NCBI GenBank assembly: GCA_964565705.1
Contig: CAZMGD010000038.1
Location: 1 to 33,662, forward strand
Reading direction: 5' to 3'
DNA from: CAZMGD01 sp964565705
GTDB lineage: Bacteria > Actinomycetota > Acidimicrobiia > Acidimicrobiales > Ilumatobacteraceae
DNA length: 33,662 nucleotides
The position numbers were made by a program, and so were the translations under genes. How positions within the stretch are numbered: position 1 is the first letter of the stretch; each line of letters starts with the position of its first letter. Under the pieces are notes generated by a model, which was not told where the DNA came from, made no database searches, and was given only the letters and a program-made list of their open reading frames with translations. Positions 7,539 through 15,463 of the stretch are shown here, one piece after another.

Positions 7539-8387
7539 TCAAGCCTCCGCAGACGAGGACGGCGATGACGCCTCGAAGCCGTGGGGGACGACGGCGACGG
7601 GTCGTGTCGGGTGATGCAGGAGGTGGTCGGCGACGGTGCCGAGCAGCGTCCCGCCGAGACTCTGGTGCTGCTTGGCCGACACGACGATCAGTGCGGCATG
7701 GCGTTCGGCGGCAACGTCACGCAAGGTGGACGCCGGGTCAGTGCCGTAGCGCTCGAGGTACTCGACGTCGGCGAAGCCACGGGGCCCGGGCCGCTTCGTC
7801 GTCGGATTCTCGGGGCCGCTGTCGTCGCCCTGCCCGGACGGGTCGTGTCTGGCATCGACGCTGAACACGGCAAGGACGTTGCCGCGGATGCGAGCAGCGA
7901 TGCCCGAGGCCCAACGGAGTGCGGCCGTGTCGATCATTGACCCGTTGACGCCGACGACGACGGTCCCACCCTCGAGCCCAGAGTCGCCGGGAGGGACGAC
8001 GATCAAGGGGCACCTGACATGGTGGGCGAGACGATGGGCGATGCTGCCGAGGCCAAGCGAGGTCAGACCCTCTTCATCCTCGGAGCCGATCACGACGGCG
8101 TCAGCGCCCCACTCGCGAGCGGCGACACCCAGAGCCTCCTCCGGCTCCAGCTGCAGCGTCCGCCGGGCGGCATTGTCCAGGTGCTGAGACGACACCCAAT
8201 GTGCGAGCTCGTCGGCGACGCTGGCGTCGAGCTCGGCGTGCGCCTCCGGCGACTGCTCGGCGCTGCGGCGCGGGTAGGCCTCGACGACTTCGAGGTCGCC
8301 GTCGAGCAATCGGATCAGCTCGGCCGTCCACGTGGCGACTCGCTCCGAGCCGGGTCCAGCGTCTGTGCCGAGCAGAACGCGCGTCAT
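7539..8387 (-). CDS. Tandem universal stress protein
   Basis: 282 residues, two UspA domains (about 1-135 and 142-275). The ATG at 8387 has GGAGG six bases upstream and overlaps the TetR stop as ATGA. The first domain keeps the late G-S of the ATP motif in GLGSIAHRLAHHVRCPLIVV but lacks the early G-x2-G (GSEDEEG instead). The second has SAKQHQSLGGTLLGTVADHL, also degenerate. Such two-domain USPs are common in actinobacterial hypoxia and stationary-phase regulons. The protein is presumably a cytosolic stress adaptor. The stop lies 3 bases before the GTG of the cyclase-like gene, so the two are very likely co-translated. Confidence 0.88.
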   Translation of the reverse strand: MTRVLLGTDAGPGSERVATWTAELIRLLDGDLEVVEAYPRRSAEQSPEAHAELDASVADELAHWVSSQHLDNAARRTLQLEPEEALGVAAREWGADAVVIGSEDEEGLTSLGLGSIAHRLAHHVRCPLIVVPPGDSGLEGGTVVVGVNGSMIDTAALRWASGIAARIRGNVLAVFSVDARHDPSGQGDDSGPENPTTKRPGPRGFADVEYLERYGTDPASTLRDVAAERHAALIVVSAKQHQSLGGTLLGTVADHLLHHPTRPVAVVPHGFEASSPSSSAEA

Positions 8388-9109
8388 GACGAACCTCCAA
8401 TCTTGCTACCACCGTCCGCGGCGGGTCGCGACGCCGGGCCTGGACTGATGCCGTCCAGCATCGAGCGCAGCACACGACGCAAGCGGTCAGCGGACGTGAA
8501 CCCAGCAAGATCCGGCTGTGACCGGACGAGGTGGGGGAACTCGGCGGGCGGGAGCGTCGCGAAGTACGCCGGCCAGAACCGCGGGGAGTTCGGGTCGAGC
8601 GTCGTCGTTGCTCGCGCCGAGCGCTCGGGTGCGACGGCGCTCGCGCGGGCGACCTCCAGCGCGGTGAAGCCGAGCGTGACCGTTTGCACCGCGGCGAAGA
8701 CGTCGACGGCTTCGCCGTCGTCGAACCCGGCGGCCGACAGCACGCCAAGCGCAGCCTCCATCCGCTCCAGGGCCGTCCTGACGCCGACAGGCCGGCGGCA
8801 GTAGCGATCGAGCAATTCCCGGCGGGAAGTGAGGACACCGTGCAATTGCTCCGCAAACGCGACCATCCACGCTCGCCAGTCACCACAGGGCGGCGCGGGG
8901 CGAGCGTCGGCGGCGAGTGCGTCGTCGAGGATCTCGTCGAGGATCTCATCCTTGTCGGCAACGTGGGCATACAACGCCATCGGCGTCACATGCAGGTCGT
9001 GGGCCAGGCTGCGCATCGACAGCGTCGACAACGCGCCAGCCTGCGCGGTGCGAATCGCCGCCGCCACGATCTCCTCACGTGTCAAGGGTGCGGACCGCGC
9101 TCGTCGCAT
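8384..9109 (-). CDS. TetR-family transcriptional regulator
   Basis: 241 residues from the ATG at 9109 (MRRARSAPLTREEIVAAAIR). A longer start at 9157 would add MASLLAYAYLYAYTRD, translated from the operator-like palindromes, and is rejected. The helix-turn-helix lies at about residues 10-57 (STLSMRSLAHDLHVTPMALY, then AHVADKDEILDEIL), typical of TetR. The remainder resembles the TetR_C ligand-binding domain, with the ligand unknown. It is the first gene of the USP-cyclase-USP-NuoF/hemerythrin run and overlaps the next gene by ATGA. No Shine-Dalgarno sequence precedes the ATG, so a leaderless transcript is likely. It probably represses its own operon through the palindromes at 9118-9140. Confidence 0.87.
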   Translation of the reverse strand: MRRARSAPLTREEIVAAAIRTAQAGALSTLSMRSLAHDLHVTPMALYAHVADKDEILDEILDDALAADARPAPPCGDWRAWMVAFAEQLHGVLTSRRELLDRYCRRPVGVRTALERMEAALGVLSAAGFDDGEAVDVFAAVQTVTLGFTALEVARASAVAPERSARATTTLDPNSPRFWPAYFATLPPAEFPHLVRSQPDLAGFTSADRLRRVLRSMLDGISPGPASRPAADGGSKIGGSS

Positions 9110-9458
9110 ATCTCGAGTATACGCGTATAGGTACGCGTACGCAAGGAGCGAAGCCATGGCCGAGCTGGTCGATGCCGGCCACGAACTGGCGGAGCGCGGC
9201 GACGTGTCCGTCGGACGCGCGCCGCCCGACGTCGGTGACGTGCCCGTGGACCCGGCGGCGTCGATTCGTCGTGGATCGTTCGATCACGATGTAGCCGGCA
9301 TCTTGCAAGGTGGCGAACTGCTCGGACAGCGCCGAATCGGAGAGCCCCAGCCGATCTCGGACGAACGCGAGGTCCACCCAGTCGACAGCGGCGAGCAGGG
9401 CCACGATGAACAGCCGCGAGCTCGGGTGGATGAGTTCGTCGAATCGGGGCTCGACCAT
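9075..9458 (-). CDS. Winged-helix (MarR/HTH_34-like) DNA-binding regulator
   Basis: 127 residues from ATG 9458. Residues 3-95 match small winged-helix regulators: FDELIHPSSRLFIVALLAAV, then the recognition region LGLSDSALSEQFATLQDAGY, then a basic wing NRRRRVHGHVTDVGRRA and a closing HVAALRQF. The last 30 residues (from LGHGFAPCVR) are unlike the family and are encoded by DNA that contains the TetR operator palindromes, and the ORF overlaps the TetR start by 35 bases. The original stop may have been lost, extending the reading frame into the regulatory region. It lies on the same strand as the operon and about 90 bases after the hslR-like gene. Target genes are unknown. Confidence 0.7.
   Translation of the reverse strand: MVEPRFDELIHPSSRLFIVALLAAVDWVDLAFVRDRLGLSDSALSEQFATLQDAGYIVIERSTTNRRRRVHGHVTDVGRRASDGHVAALRQFVAGIDQLGHGFAPCVRVPIRVYSRYATSAVRTLDT
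9118..9140. promoter_or_regulatory. Tandem palindromic operator candidate upstream of tetR
   Basis: Two perfect palindromes, TATACGCGTATA (9118-9129) and GTACGCGTAC (9131-9140), share the core ACGCGT. Their centres are 12 bases apart, so two dimers would bind close to one face of the helix. They start 8 bases upstream of the TetR ATG at 9109. Repressors of this family commonly bind such paired sites next to their own gene. The sites also fall inside the 3' end of the winged-helix gene. Confidence 0.6.
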
Positions 9459-9545
9459 CAGCGTGGGACGTGCAGCAACACCCGCCGATGCACGGGAGCC
9501 ATGTCCACCCGCTTGCTGGTTTCTCGGCCGCCTGTACGAGTTGTG

Positions 9546-9920
9546 TCAGCGACCCCGCAGCTGGTCGATCCGTCGGCGGTCGCGCTTGGTCGGGCGCCCG
9601 GCGCCAGGATCGCGCTGCCATGCTCGCGCCTCGCGCGCCTCTGGTGCCGGGCTGTGATCGATGTAGCAGGTCACGGCGACGGGCGATCCGACGCGCTTGT
9701 CGATGAGATGGATCACCTCCAGCTTGTACGTGCGGCGCTCCACGCGAGCTTGGACGAGGTCGCCGACGCGGATCGTCGCCGCTGGTTTCGCCGTACGACC
9801 GTTCACCTCGACGTGGCCGCTGCGGCACGCGGCGGCAGCGAGAGCGCGGGTCCTGAAGATCCGAACCGCCCACACCCACTGGTCGACGCGCACGGCGGAC
9901 GGGTCCCGTTCAGTGCCCAT
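9546..9920 (-). CDS. hslR: S4-domain RNA-binding protein, Hsp15 (HslR)-like
   Basis: 124 residues. The S4 RNA-binding fold spans about residues 10-58: VRVDQWVWAVRIFRTRALAA and then ACRSGHVEVNGRTAKPA and IRVGDLV, as in Hsp15, which binds nascent-chain-carrying free 50S subunits after heat shock. The C-terminal RDPGAGRPTKRDRRRIDQLR is the conserved basic tail of the actinobacterial members, and length fits the family. The start at ATG 9920 lacks a clear ribosome binding site. It is followed on the same strand by the winged-helix regulator. A 147-base spacer without a visible gene separates it from the DUF2252 gene upstream. Confidence 0.85.
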   Translation of the reverse strand: MGTERDPSAVRVDQWVWAVRIFRTRALAAAACRSGHVEVNGRTAKPAATIRVGDLVQARVERRTYKLEVIHLIDKRVGSPVAVTCYIDHSPAPEAREARAWQRDPGAGRPTKRDRRRIDQLRGR

Positions 9921-10067
9921 GGCCGGGTCAGTCTGGCGCTTCTCGCGCCGACGTCGACCACAGCCGGCTCACGCGTGCAGCCGTGGAGCTCGGTCATACA
10001 ACTCAACTGGTGTCCCCCCGCAGGTTGGGCGATGCACCTCGTGCGAGGGGTCGCCTGGGTGAGGACC

Positions 10068-11423
10068 TCACCAGCCTGGCGCGCTGACGATCTCGCCATC
10101 GCGGACCGCTTCGACCAGCTGGGTGTGGTCGCGCTCGTTCTGCAGGGCGTAGGCGGACGCGAAGCTGACCATCGCCGCGCCGAACGCCTGGCTCTTGCCA
10201 AGGTACGCGTCGATGGCGACTGCGTCTCCTGTCGTGGCGTGGGCGCGGGCCAGCACGAGGCCGCACTTGCGAGCGAACCGGCGCAACCACGGCGTCACCT
10301 GCTCGGCCGAGGGGATCACCTTCATGTCGCGGAACTGGCGGATGTAGAAGTCGACCCCCTGCGCTCTGGTCCAGCCGACGAAGATGTCGGTGGAGCTCTG
10401 TATGAAGCGCCGTCCCACCGTGACACGCTGGCCGTGGTTCGGGTAGCGACTCGGTTCGAGGAACGCCTCGAACACCGACGGCCCCGCCTGCTTGACCTGC
10501 AAGAAGAGCAGATCGTCCGGACGGGCGCCCTGGAGGAGGAGGAGGTACACGCGCATGCCCACGCTGCCCACGCCCACCACCTGACGGACGACGTCCACCA
10601 AGGAGTACCGGTCGACGAGGTAGCGCCTCTCCTCGGGCAACGACGCGCGATAGGAAGTCCAGACCTCATCGACGGTGTCTCGCTCGGCGCGATGCTCTCG
10701 AGTGCGAAACGGTGGTGCTTCGACCAGGCGCACGCGACCGTCGACCACCTCCGTGAACTTCTTTGCCGCCCCGAGGTTGGTGCGCTTCTTCGCTCGTCGG
10801 TGAAGCCGCGTGGCGATGTCCGCCCGCTCCTCACCGACGAGGACGCGAAGCAGATCGTCGGCGGTGATCTGCGCGTACCAGACGTCGAGGAAGCGGGCCT
10901 GCGCATATCGGGAGATCCCAGTGCGGTACTCGTCGACCGCTGCTGCCACCGCCCGATCTGCGGCTCCCACACTCGTCGATCCAGCGTCGCGAGCCAGCAC
11001 GTGCAGGCTCGCGACCAGTCGCATCAGATCCCACTCGAACGGGCCCGGCAGCGTCTCGTCGAAGTCACGGAGGTCGAACGAGAGCTGCCGTTCAGGCGTC
11101 GCCCACAGGCCGAAGTTGAGGACATGAGCGTCACCGCACAACTGCACGGTCAGACCGCTCGATGGCCGGGACGCGAGGTCGGCGGCCATGACGGCGGCCG
11201 CACCCCGATAGTAGGTCCACGGGGAGGCCGCCATGCGGCCGTGGCGGATCGGCACCAAGTCGGGGGCGCGCACGGCGTTCTGAGCGAGCACGGTGCCGAG
11301 CGCGTCGTGCCCGCGCCCGCCGGGATCCCAGTCGCCCGCGTCCTTGCGGGGCAACGTCGCTCGCGCCGCCCGCCCGAACGCCCGACGCTCCTCGAGAGAC
11401 AGGTGGTGCGGCATCGTCGTCAT
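10068..11423 (-). CDS. DUF2252 family protein (kinase-like fold)
   Basis: 451 residues from ATG 11423, chosen because AGGAGG lies just upstream; a longer frame begins at 11462. The sequence has the full DUF2252 pattern: an N-terminal RHGRMAASPWTYYRGAAAVM, then QLCGDAHVLNFGLWATPERQ and LSFDLRDFDETLPGPFEWDL, and late FYIRQFRDMK and LARAHATTGDA. The GDAHxxNFG and DFD residues resemble the catalytic loop and metal-binding Asp of aminoglycoside-phosphotransferase-like kinases, so ATP-dependent phosphotransfer is possible, though no substrate is known to me. The length is normal. It is divergent from the ferredoxin-fold gene at 11631, with a 207-base region holding both promoters. Confidence 0.88.
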   Translation of the reverse strand: MTTMPHHLSLEERRAFGRAARATLPRKDAGDWDPGGRGHDALGTVLAQNAVRAPDLVPIRHGRMAASPWTYYRGAAAVMAADLASRPSSGLTVQLCGDAHVLNFGLWATPERQLSFDLRDFDETLPGPFEWDLMRLVASLHVLARDAGSTSVGAADRAVAAAVDEYRTGISRYAQARFLDVWYAQITADDLLRVLVGEERADIATRLHRRAKKRTNLGAAKKFTEVVDGRVRLVEAPPFRTREHRAERDTVDEVWTSYRASLPEERRYLVDRYSLVDVVRQVVGVGSVGMRVYLLLLQGARPDDLLFLQVKQAGPSVFEAFLEPSRYPNHGQRVTVGRRFIQSSTDIFVGWTRAQGVDFYIRQFRDMKVIPSAEQVTPWLRRFARKCGLVLARAHATTGDAVAIDAYLGKSQAFGAAMVSFASAYALQNERDHTQLVEAVRDGEIVSAPGW

Positions 11424-11630
11424 CCACCAGCCTCCTTCCTCTTTTGACCCGGAGGGCGGCAAGCGTCGCTCCGGGACGTTTCCGACTGGGCGAACCGGCC
11501 GCCGATGAGCGCAACGGAGCCTACGTCGTTCCGGTCAGGACATCGGCCCCGGCTGGGTGCGCTCTGACGCTCCGACGGTGGGCAGCGATGTGAGAACCTG
11601 CGGAGTGCTGTCTGACGGGGGGTGCGCACG

Positions 11631-12605
11631 ATGATCCGACGCTTCTACATCCTCCCGCTGAAGCCCGGGCTGAGCGACGCGAAGGTGGACGAGCTCTTGC
11701 GCGGACTCGACGAGTCGGACCTCTTCATCCCCGGTCTGGTGGACTCCTCGGCCGGGGTCGACCTCGCCAGTCGCACAGTGGTCTGGGAGAACAACTTCGT
11801 CGACGAGGAGTCGTACTCCGGGCCCTACATGGTGCACCCGTACCACATCGCGACGCTCGACAACTACGTGATGATGGACAGCCCGGAGTGCGTCACCCAC
11901 GACATCTACACGACCCGGTTCCGCGTGCCCGATGGCCTCCCGCGCGTCGAGCGGGGCATCCGGCGAGTCGTGCTGATGAACGTCGCGGACGGGTCCGACC
12001 TGTCCGCCCTCGAGGCGCTCGCTGTCCCGTCGGATGACGTGGTCACGTCGACGTTCCGTCCGGACGACGTGGGCTGGGTGTCGGGGAAGGGTCGATCGTG
12101 GACCCATGTCTGGGATCAGGCGTTCGCCGATGGGGCGGCGCTGCAGCGCTACCTGCGAACGCGCGAGGGTGTCGCGACATCGAGCCTCGAGGGCGTCAAG
12201 CGGCTCGGTGCCGATGTCCGATCGATCAAGGTCCTGACGTTCCCGTTCATGCTGAAGAGCGTCAGCGCCCAGACGCCGGCGCCGATGCCGGTCGACGACC
12301 TCCCGGTCCTGTATGGCATCACGGTGCGTCTGGCGTCCTTCGACGTCGACACCTACATCGAGTTGCTCGAGCGACACTACGACCCGTACATCGCGGATGG
12401 AGGTGGTGAGCTCGTCCATCGATGGCGCAGCGTCGACCAGGCCTACGGCGAGGTCGAGGTCCAGTCGATCTGGCAGCTCGAGTCGATGGCGTCGTACAGC
12501 GACATCCGGGTCGCGACGCTCTCGAACCCGGGATGGAACGTCTACGTCCGCGACGCGATGCCTCTCGTCAAGAGCGGTACCCGCCGCTTCTACCGCACCG
12601 TCTGA
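11631..12605 (+). CDS. NIPSNAP/Dabb-like ferredoxin-fold protein, possibly multi-domain
   Basis: 324 residues from the ATG at 11631, chosen over a GTG at 11622 because GGGGGG sits about 8 bases before it. The sequence contains repeated alpha-beta units: one near the start (RRFYILPLKPGLSDAKVDEL), one in the middle (RSWTHVWDQAFADGAALQRY), and a third near the end (LYGITVRLASFDVDTYIELL and EVEVQSIWQLESMASYSDIR). This resembles the dimeric alpha-beta barrel superfamily (Dabb, NIPSNAP, EthD), whose members include small stress-response and monooxygenase-like proteins. No catalytic residues can be assigned. I infer an internal triplication from spacing, not from an alignment. Confidence 0.55.
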   Translation: MIRRFYILPLKPGLSDAKVDELLRGLDESDLFIPGLVDSSAGVDLASRTVVWENNFVDEESYSGPYMVHPYHIATLDNYVMMDSPECVTHDIYTTRFRVPDGLPRVERGIRRVVLMNVADGSDLSALEALAVPSDDVVTSTFRPDDVGWVSGKGRSWTHVWDQAFADGAALQRYLRTREGVATSSLEGVKRLGADVRSIKVLTFPFMLKSVSAQTPAPMPVDDLPVLYGITVRLASFDVDTYIELLERHYDPYIADGGGELVHRWRSVDQAYGEVEVQSIWQLESMASYSDIRVATLSNPGWNVYVRDAMPLVKSGTRRFYRTV

Positions 12606-12677
12606 TCGCGCGGTCACGATGCGAGGTCAGGACCGACGGCCCTAGTGGCCGGCGGGCGGCTCGCTGATGATGGAGCC

Positions 12678-12824
12678 GTGAACGAACAGCCTCACAACTG
12701 CCCATATTGCGAGCTGAGATTCGAGTACCACGAAGAGGTCAAGGATCACATCCTCCACGACCACGTCGAGCACGCCGAGGTGGCGGCCACCCTCGAGGTG
12801 CACGAGTTGCCGCACGCTCACTGA
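12678..12824 (+). CDS. 48-residue C2H2 zinc-finger miniprotein
   Basis: A GTG at 12678 with GGAG a few bases upstream encodes 48 residues. HNCPYCELRFEYHEEVKDHI and then LHDHVEH give a C-x2-C-x12-H-x4-H pattern using C8, C11, H24 and H29, with the aromatic F15 at the usual core position. The rest is rich in His, Glu and Asp, including a second His run. This is a complete classical zinc-finger module as a free-standing protein, which is uncommon in bacteria. It could bind DNA or protein, or serve as a small metal-binding factor. It lies 72 bases before the P-type ATPase on the same strand. Codon use agrees with its neighbours. Confidence 0.7.
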   Translation: MNEQPHNCPYCELRFEYHEEVKDHILHDHVEHAEVAATLEVHELPHAH

Positions 12825-12896
12825 ACGCGCCGCCGCCCACCGTGACGCCCCGGTGACCTCGCCCCCCGGTCGCGCGTTGGTGGAAGGGTCACCGAA

Positions 12897-15443
12897 GTGA
12901 CGCCGGACAACCGGGGCCTGTCGGCCGAGGACGTGCTCGAGCGCCGCCGGCGCGACGGCATGAACGTGCTGCCCCGGCCGGGTCGCCGGTCGCCGTTGAG
13001 GCAGCTGGTCGGGCAATGGACTCACTTCTTCGCCGTACTGCTGTGGGTGGCAGCGGCCCTGGCCGCGGTCGCCGGGATGGCGCAGCTCGCGGTGGCCATC
13101 GCCGTCGTGGTGGTGATCAACGGGCTGTTCGCCTTCGCCCAGGAGCATCGCGCCGAGCGAGCGGCGGATCGTTTGCGCGATCTGCTGCCGCAACGGGTGA
13201 CGGTGCGGCGCGATGGGGTGATCGGTGTCGTCGCTGCCGAGGATCTCGTCGTGGACGATGTGGTGCTGCTCGCGGCGGGAGATCGGGTGTCGGCGGATCT
13301 GATCGTGCTCGATGCCAACGCGCTGAGCGTCGACACCTCGACGATGACCGGCGAGAGCGTGCCCGAGCACCCCTCGGTCGGCGACGCCGTGTACGCCGGC
13401 ACGTTCGTCGTCGAGGGTGAGGCCGAGACGAGGGTCACGGCGATCGGAGGGTCGACCGAGCTCGCCACGATCGCCGCTCTCACCACCCGCGACGATCACC
13501 GTGCGACGCCGCTGGCGCTGGAGCTGACACGTCTGGTGCGGGTCGTCGCGGCGATCGCCGTCGGTGTCGGCATCGGCTTCTTCGCCGTGTCCCAGCTCGT
13601 CGGCATGGCGGCGGGTGACGGGTTCCTGTTCGGTGTCGGCGTGACCGTCGCGCTGGTCCCCGAGGGGCTGCTGCCGACGGTCACGCTGTCGTTGGCGATG
13701 GGTGCGCAGCGCATGGCGGCGTCGCACGCGCTCGTGCGCCGACTCGAAGCCGTCCAGACCCTCGGCTCGACGACCTTCATCTGCACCGACAAGACGGGGA
13801 CGTTGACGTGCAACGAGATGAGCATCGTCGCCGCGTGGACGCCATCGGGGCAGTTCACGGTCGACGACGTCGCCGGGTACGACCCGACGACGGCGTTGCA
13901 CGTCGACGATCCGTGGGCCCCGCAGCTGGCGGCACACGCGCTGACGTGCTCCGACGGTCTGGTCGCATGCGACGACAGTGGCCGGTGGCACGCGGTCGGT
14001 GATCCGATGGAGGCCGCCATCGACGTGCTGGCCCGCCGCCTCGGAGTCACCCGGATGGCACCGATCCTGCGCCGCTACCCCTTCGATCCCCGACGCAGGC
14101 GGATGTCCGTCGTCACCGGCGAGACCGTGGTCGTCAAGGGCGCGCCGGACTCCGTGATGCCCCGCTGCGTGGACGTCGGCGACGCCCCGGCTGTGGTCGA
14201 GCGGTTCGCCGAGCGTGGTTGGCGGACGCTGGCAGTTGCTCGGCGGCGCGCTCCCGAGGTCCTCCCGGACCAGCCCGACGACATCGAACGAGACCTCGAG
14301 CTGCTCGGCGTCCTGGCGTTCGAGGACCCGCCGCGAGGCCACGCCGCCGCATCGATCGAGGCCTGCCGGCGCGCCGGGATGAAGGTGGCCATGATCACCG
14401 GCGATCATCCGGCCACGGCAAAGGCGATCGCCGACGAGATCGGGCTGCGCACGCCCGCCGCCCCGGTCGTGGTCGGCGCCGACCTTCCGATCGACGACGC
14501 GGAGCTCGGCGAACTGATCGATCACGACGGCATCGTGCTCGCGAGGGTCAGCCCGACCGACAAGCTCCGCATCGCCGCCGCGCTGCGGCACCGCGGCCAC
14601 GTCGTGGCGATGACCGGCGACGGCGTGAACGACGGCCCGGCACTCCACGAAGCCGACATCGGCATCGCCATGGGCCGTTCCGGCACCGACGTCGCCCGCG
14701 AAGCTGCCGACCTGGTGCTCCTCGACGACGACTTCGGCACGATCGTGCGCGCCGTCGCCCAGGGCCGCGCCACGTTCCGCAACATCCGTCGGTTCCTCAC
14801 GTACCACCTCACCGACAACGTCGCCGAGCTCACCCCGTTCGTCGTGTGGGCGCTCAGCGGCGGCAGCTTCCCGCTGGCGATCGGAGTGCTCCAGGTGCTC
14901 GCCCTCGACATCGGTACCGACATGCTCCCAGCGCTCGCACTCGGTGCCGAGCCGGCGCGCCGGGACCTGCTCGACGGACCGCCCGTGCGTGGTCACCTCG
15001 TCGACCGCACCGTCGTGCGCCGGGCGTTCGGTCGTCTCGGACCGACCGAGGCTGTCGTGTCGATGACCGCGTTCTCCGTCGTCCTCGCCGCCGGCGGGTG
15101 GCGTCTCGGCGACCCCGCACCCGGTGACACCTTGCTGTTCAGCGCGTCTGGCGCGGCGTTCACCGCGATCGTGCTGGGTCAGATGGCCACGGCGCTCGCC
15201 TGCCGCAGCACCACCCAATGGGTCGGGCGGACGGGCATCCGCGGCAACCGCCTGCTGCTCGGTGCGATCGTCGCCGAGCTCGCCCTGCTCGCCGCGTTCC
15301 TCTACGTCCCGCCCATCGCCGACGCCCTCGAACAGCAGCCTCCGTCGATCCTCGGGCTGGTGGTAGCCGCCTGCAGCATCCCGGCCGTGATCCTCGTCGA
15401 CCTGGTCGACAAGCTCCGGCACCGCGACGCACACGGCCACTGA
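12897..15443 (+). CDS. P2-type cation ATPase with Na,K-ATPase-like ion-site residues
   Basis: 848 residues from GTG 12897, with GAAGGG about 9 bases upstream. All P-type landmarks are present: actuator TGES (151-154), phosphorylated Asp in DKTGT (D298), KGAP in the nucleotide domain, and hinge TGDGVND (573-579). TM4 has VPEGLLPTVT (E256). TM5 reads LTYHLTDNVAELTPF (634-648), and TM6 reads LALDIGTDMLPAL (668-680). These closely follow the Na,K-ATPase alpha subunit (PEGLLATVT; LTSNIPEITPF; CIDLGTDM). The counterparts of E327, N776, E779, D804 and D808 are kept and S775 is replaced by Asp. It therefore looks like a bacterial P2C-like pump moving Na+ or K+ rather than Ca2+. No beta subunit is visible. 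It is convergent with the CBS gene. Confidence 0.88.
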   Translation: MTPDNRGLSAEDVLERRRRDGMNVLPRPGRRSPLRQLVGQWTHFFAVLLWVAAALAAVAGMAQLAVAIAVVVVINGLFAFAQEHRAERAADRLRDLLPQRVTVRRDGVIGVVAAEDLVVDDVVLLAAGDRVSADLIVLDANALSVDTSTMTGESVPEHPSVGDAVYAGTFVVEGEAETRVTAIGGSTELATIAALTTRDDHRATPLALELTRLVRVVAAIAVGVGIGFFAVSQLVGMAAGDGFLFGVGVTVALVPEGLLPTVTLSLAMGAQRMAASHALVRRLEAVQTLGSTTFICTDKTGTLTCNEMSIVAAWTPSGQFTVDDVAGYDPTTALHVDDPWAPQLAAHALTCSDGLVACDDSGRWHAVGDPMEAAIDVLARRLGVTRMAPILRRYPFDPRRRRMSVVTGETVVVKGAPDSVMPRCVDVGDAPAVVERFAERGWRTLAVARRRAPEVLPDQPDDIERDLELLGVLAFEDPPRGHAAASIEACRRAGMKVAMITGDHPATAKAIADEIGLRTPAAPVVVGADLPIDDAELGELIDHDGIVLARVSPTDKLRIAAALRHRGHVVAMTGDGVNDGPALHEADIGIAMGRSGTDVAREAADLVLLDDDFGTIVRAVAQGRATFRNIRRFLTYHLTDNVAELTPFVVWALSGGSFPLAIGVLQVLALDIGTDMLPALALGAEPARRDLLDGPPVRGHLVDRTVVRRAFGRLGPTEAVVSMTAFSVVLAAGGWRLGDPAPGDTLLFSASGAAFTAIVLGQMATALACRSTTQWVGRTGIRGNRLLLGAIVAELALLAAFLYVPPIADALEQQPPSILGLVVAACSIPAVILVDLVDKLRHRDAHGH

Positions 15444-15463
15444 CGATCGTCGGATCGATCAGT
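15439..15463. terminator. Hairpin spanning two convergent stop codons
   Basis: ACTGACGATC (15439-15448) pairs with GATCG and TCAGT (15453-15463, one bulged A) around a GTCG loop. Both stop codons, the ATPase TGA at 15441-15443 and the CBS-gene TGA at 15461-15459, lie in the stem. There is no T tract on either side. It is probably a bidirectional transcript end. Confidence 0.4.

Noticed and set aside
9156..9458. Plus-strand start ATGGCCGAGCTGG with AAGGAG upstream
   Set aside because: The ribosome-binding-like sequence is attractive, but the frame has no domain and runs opposite a recognisable winged-helix protein.
8829..11447. 872-residue plus-strand open frame
   Set aside because: It lies opposite the TetR, winged-helix, S4 and DUF2252 genes, which have clear domains. 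The translation has no recognisable motif and arises from high GC content.
12637..12651. CGGCC-CTAGT-GGCCG hairpin after the ferredoxin-fold gene
   Set aside because: A 5-bp stem without a T tract is expected by chance in this GC-rich DNA.
12642..15440. 932-residue minus-strand open frame
   Set aside because: It is the exact antisense of the P-type ATPase. Its composition (runs of Asp, His, Arg, Gly) is typical of mirror frames in GC-rich DNA.
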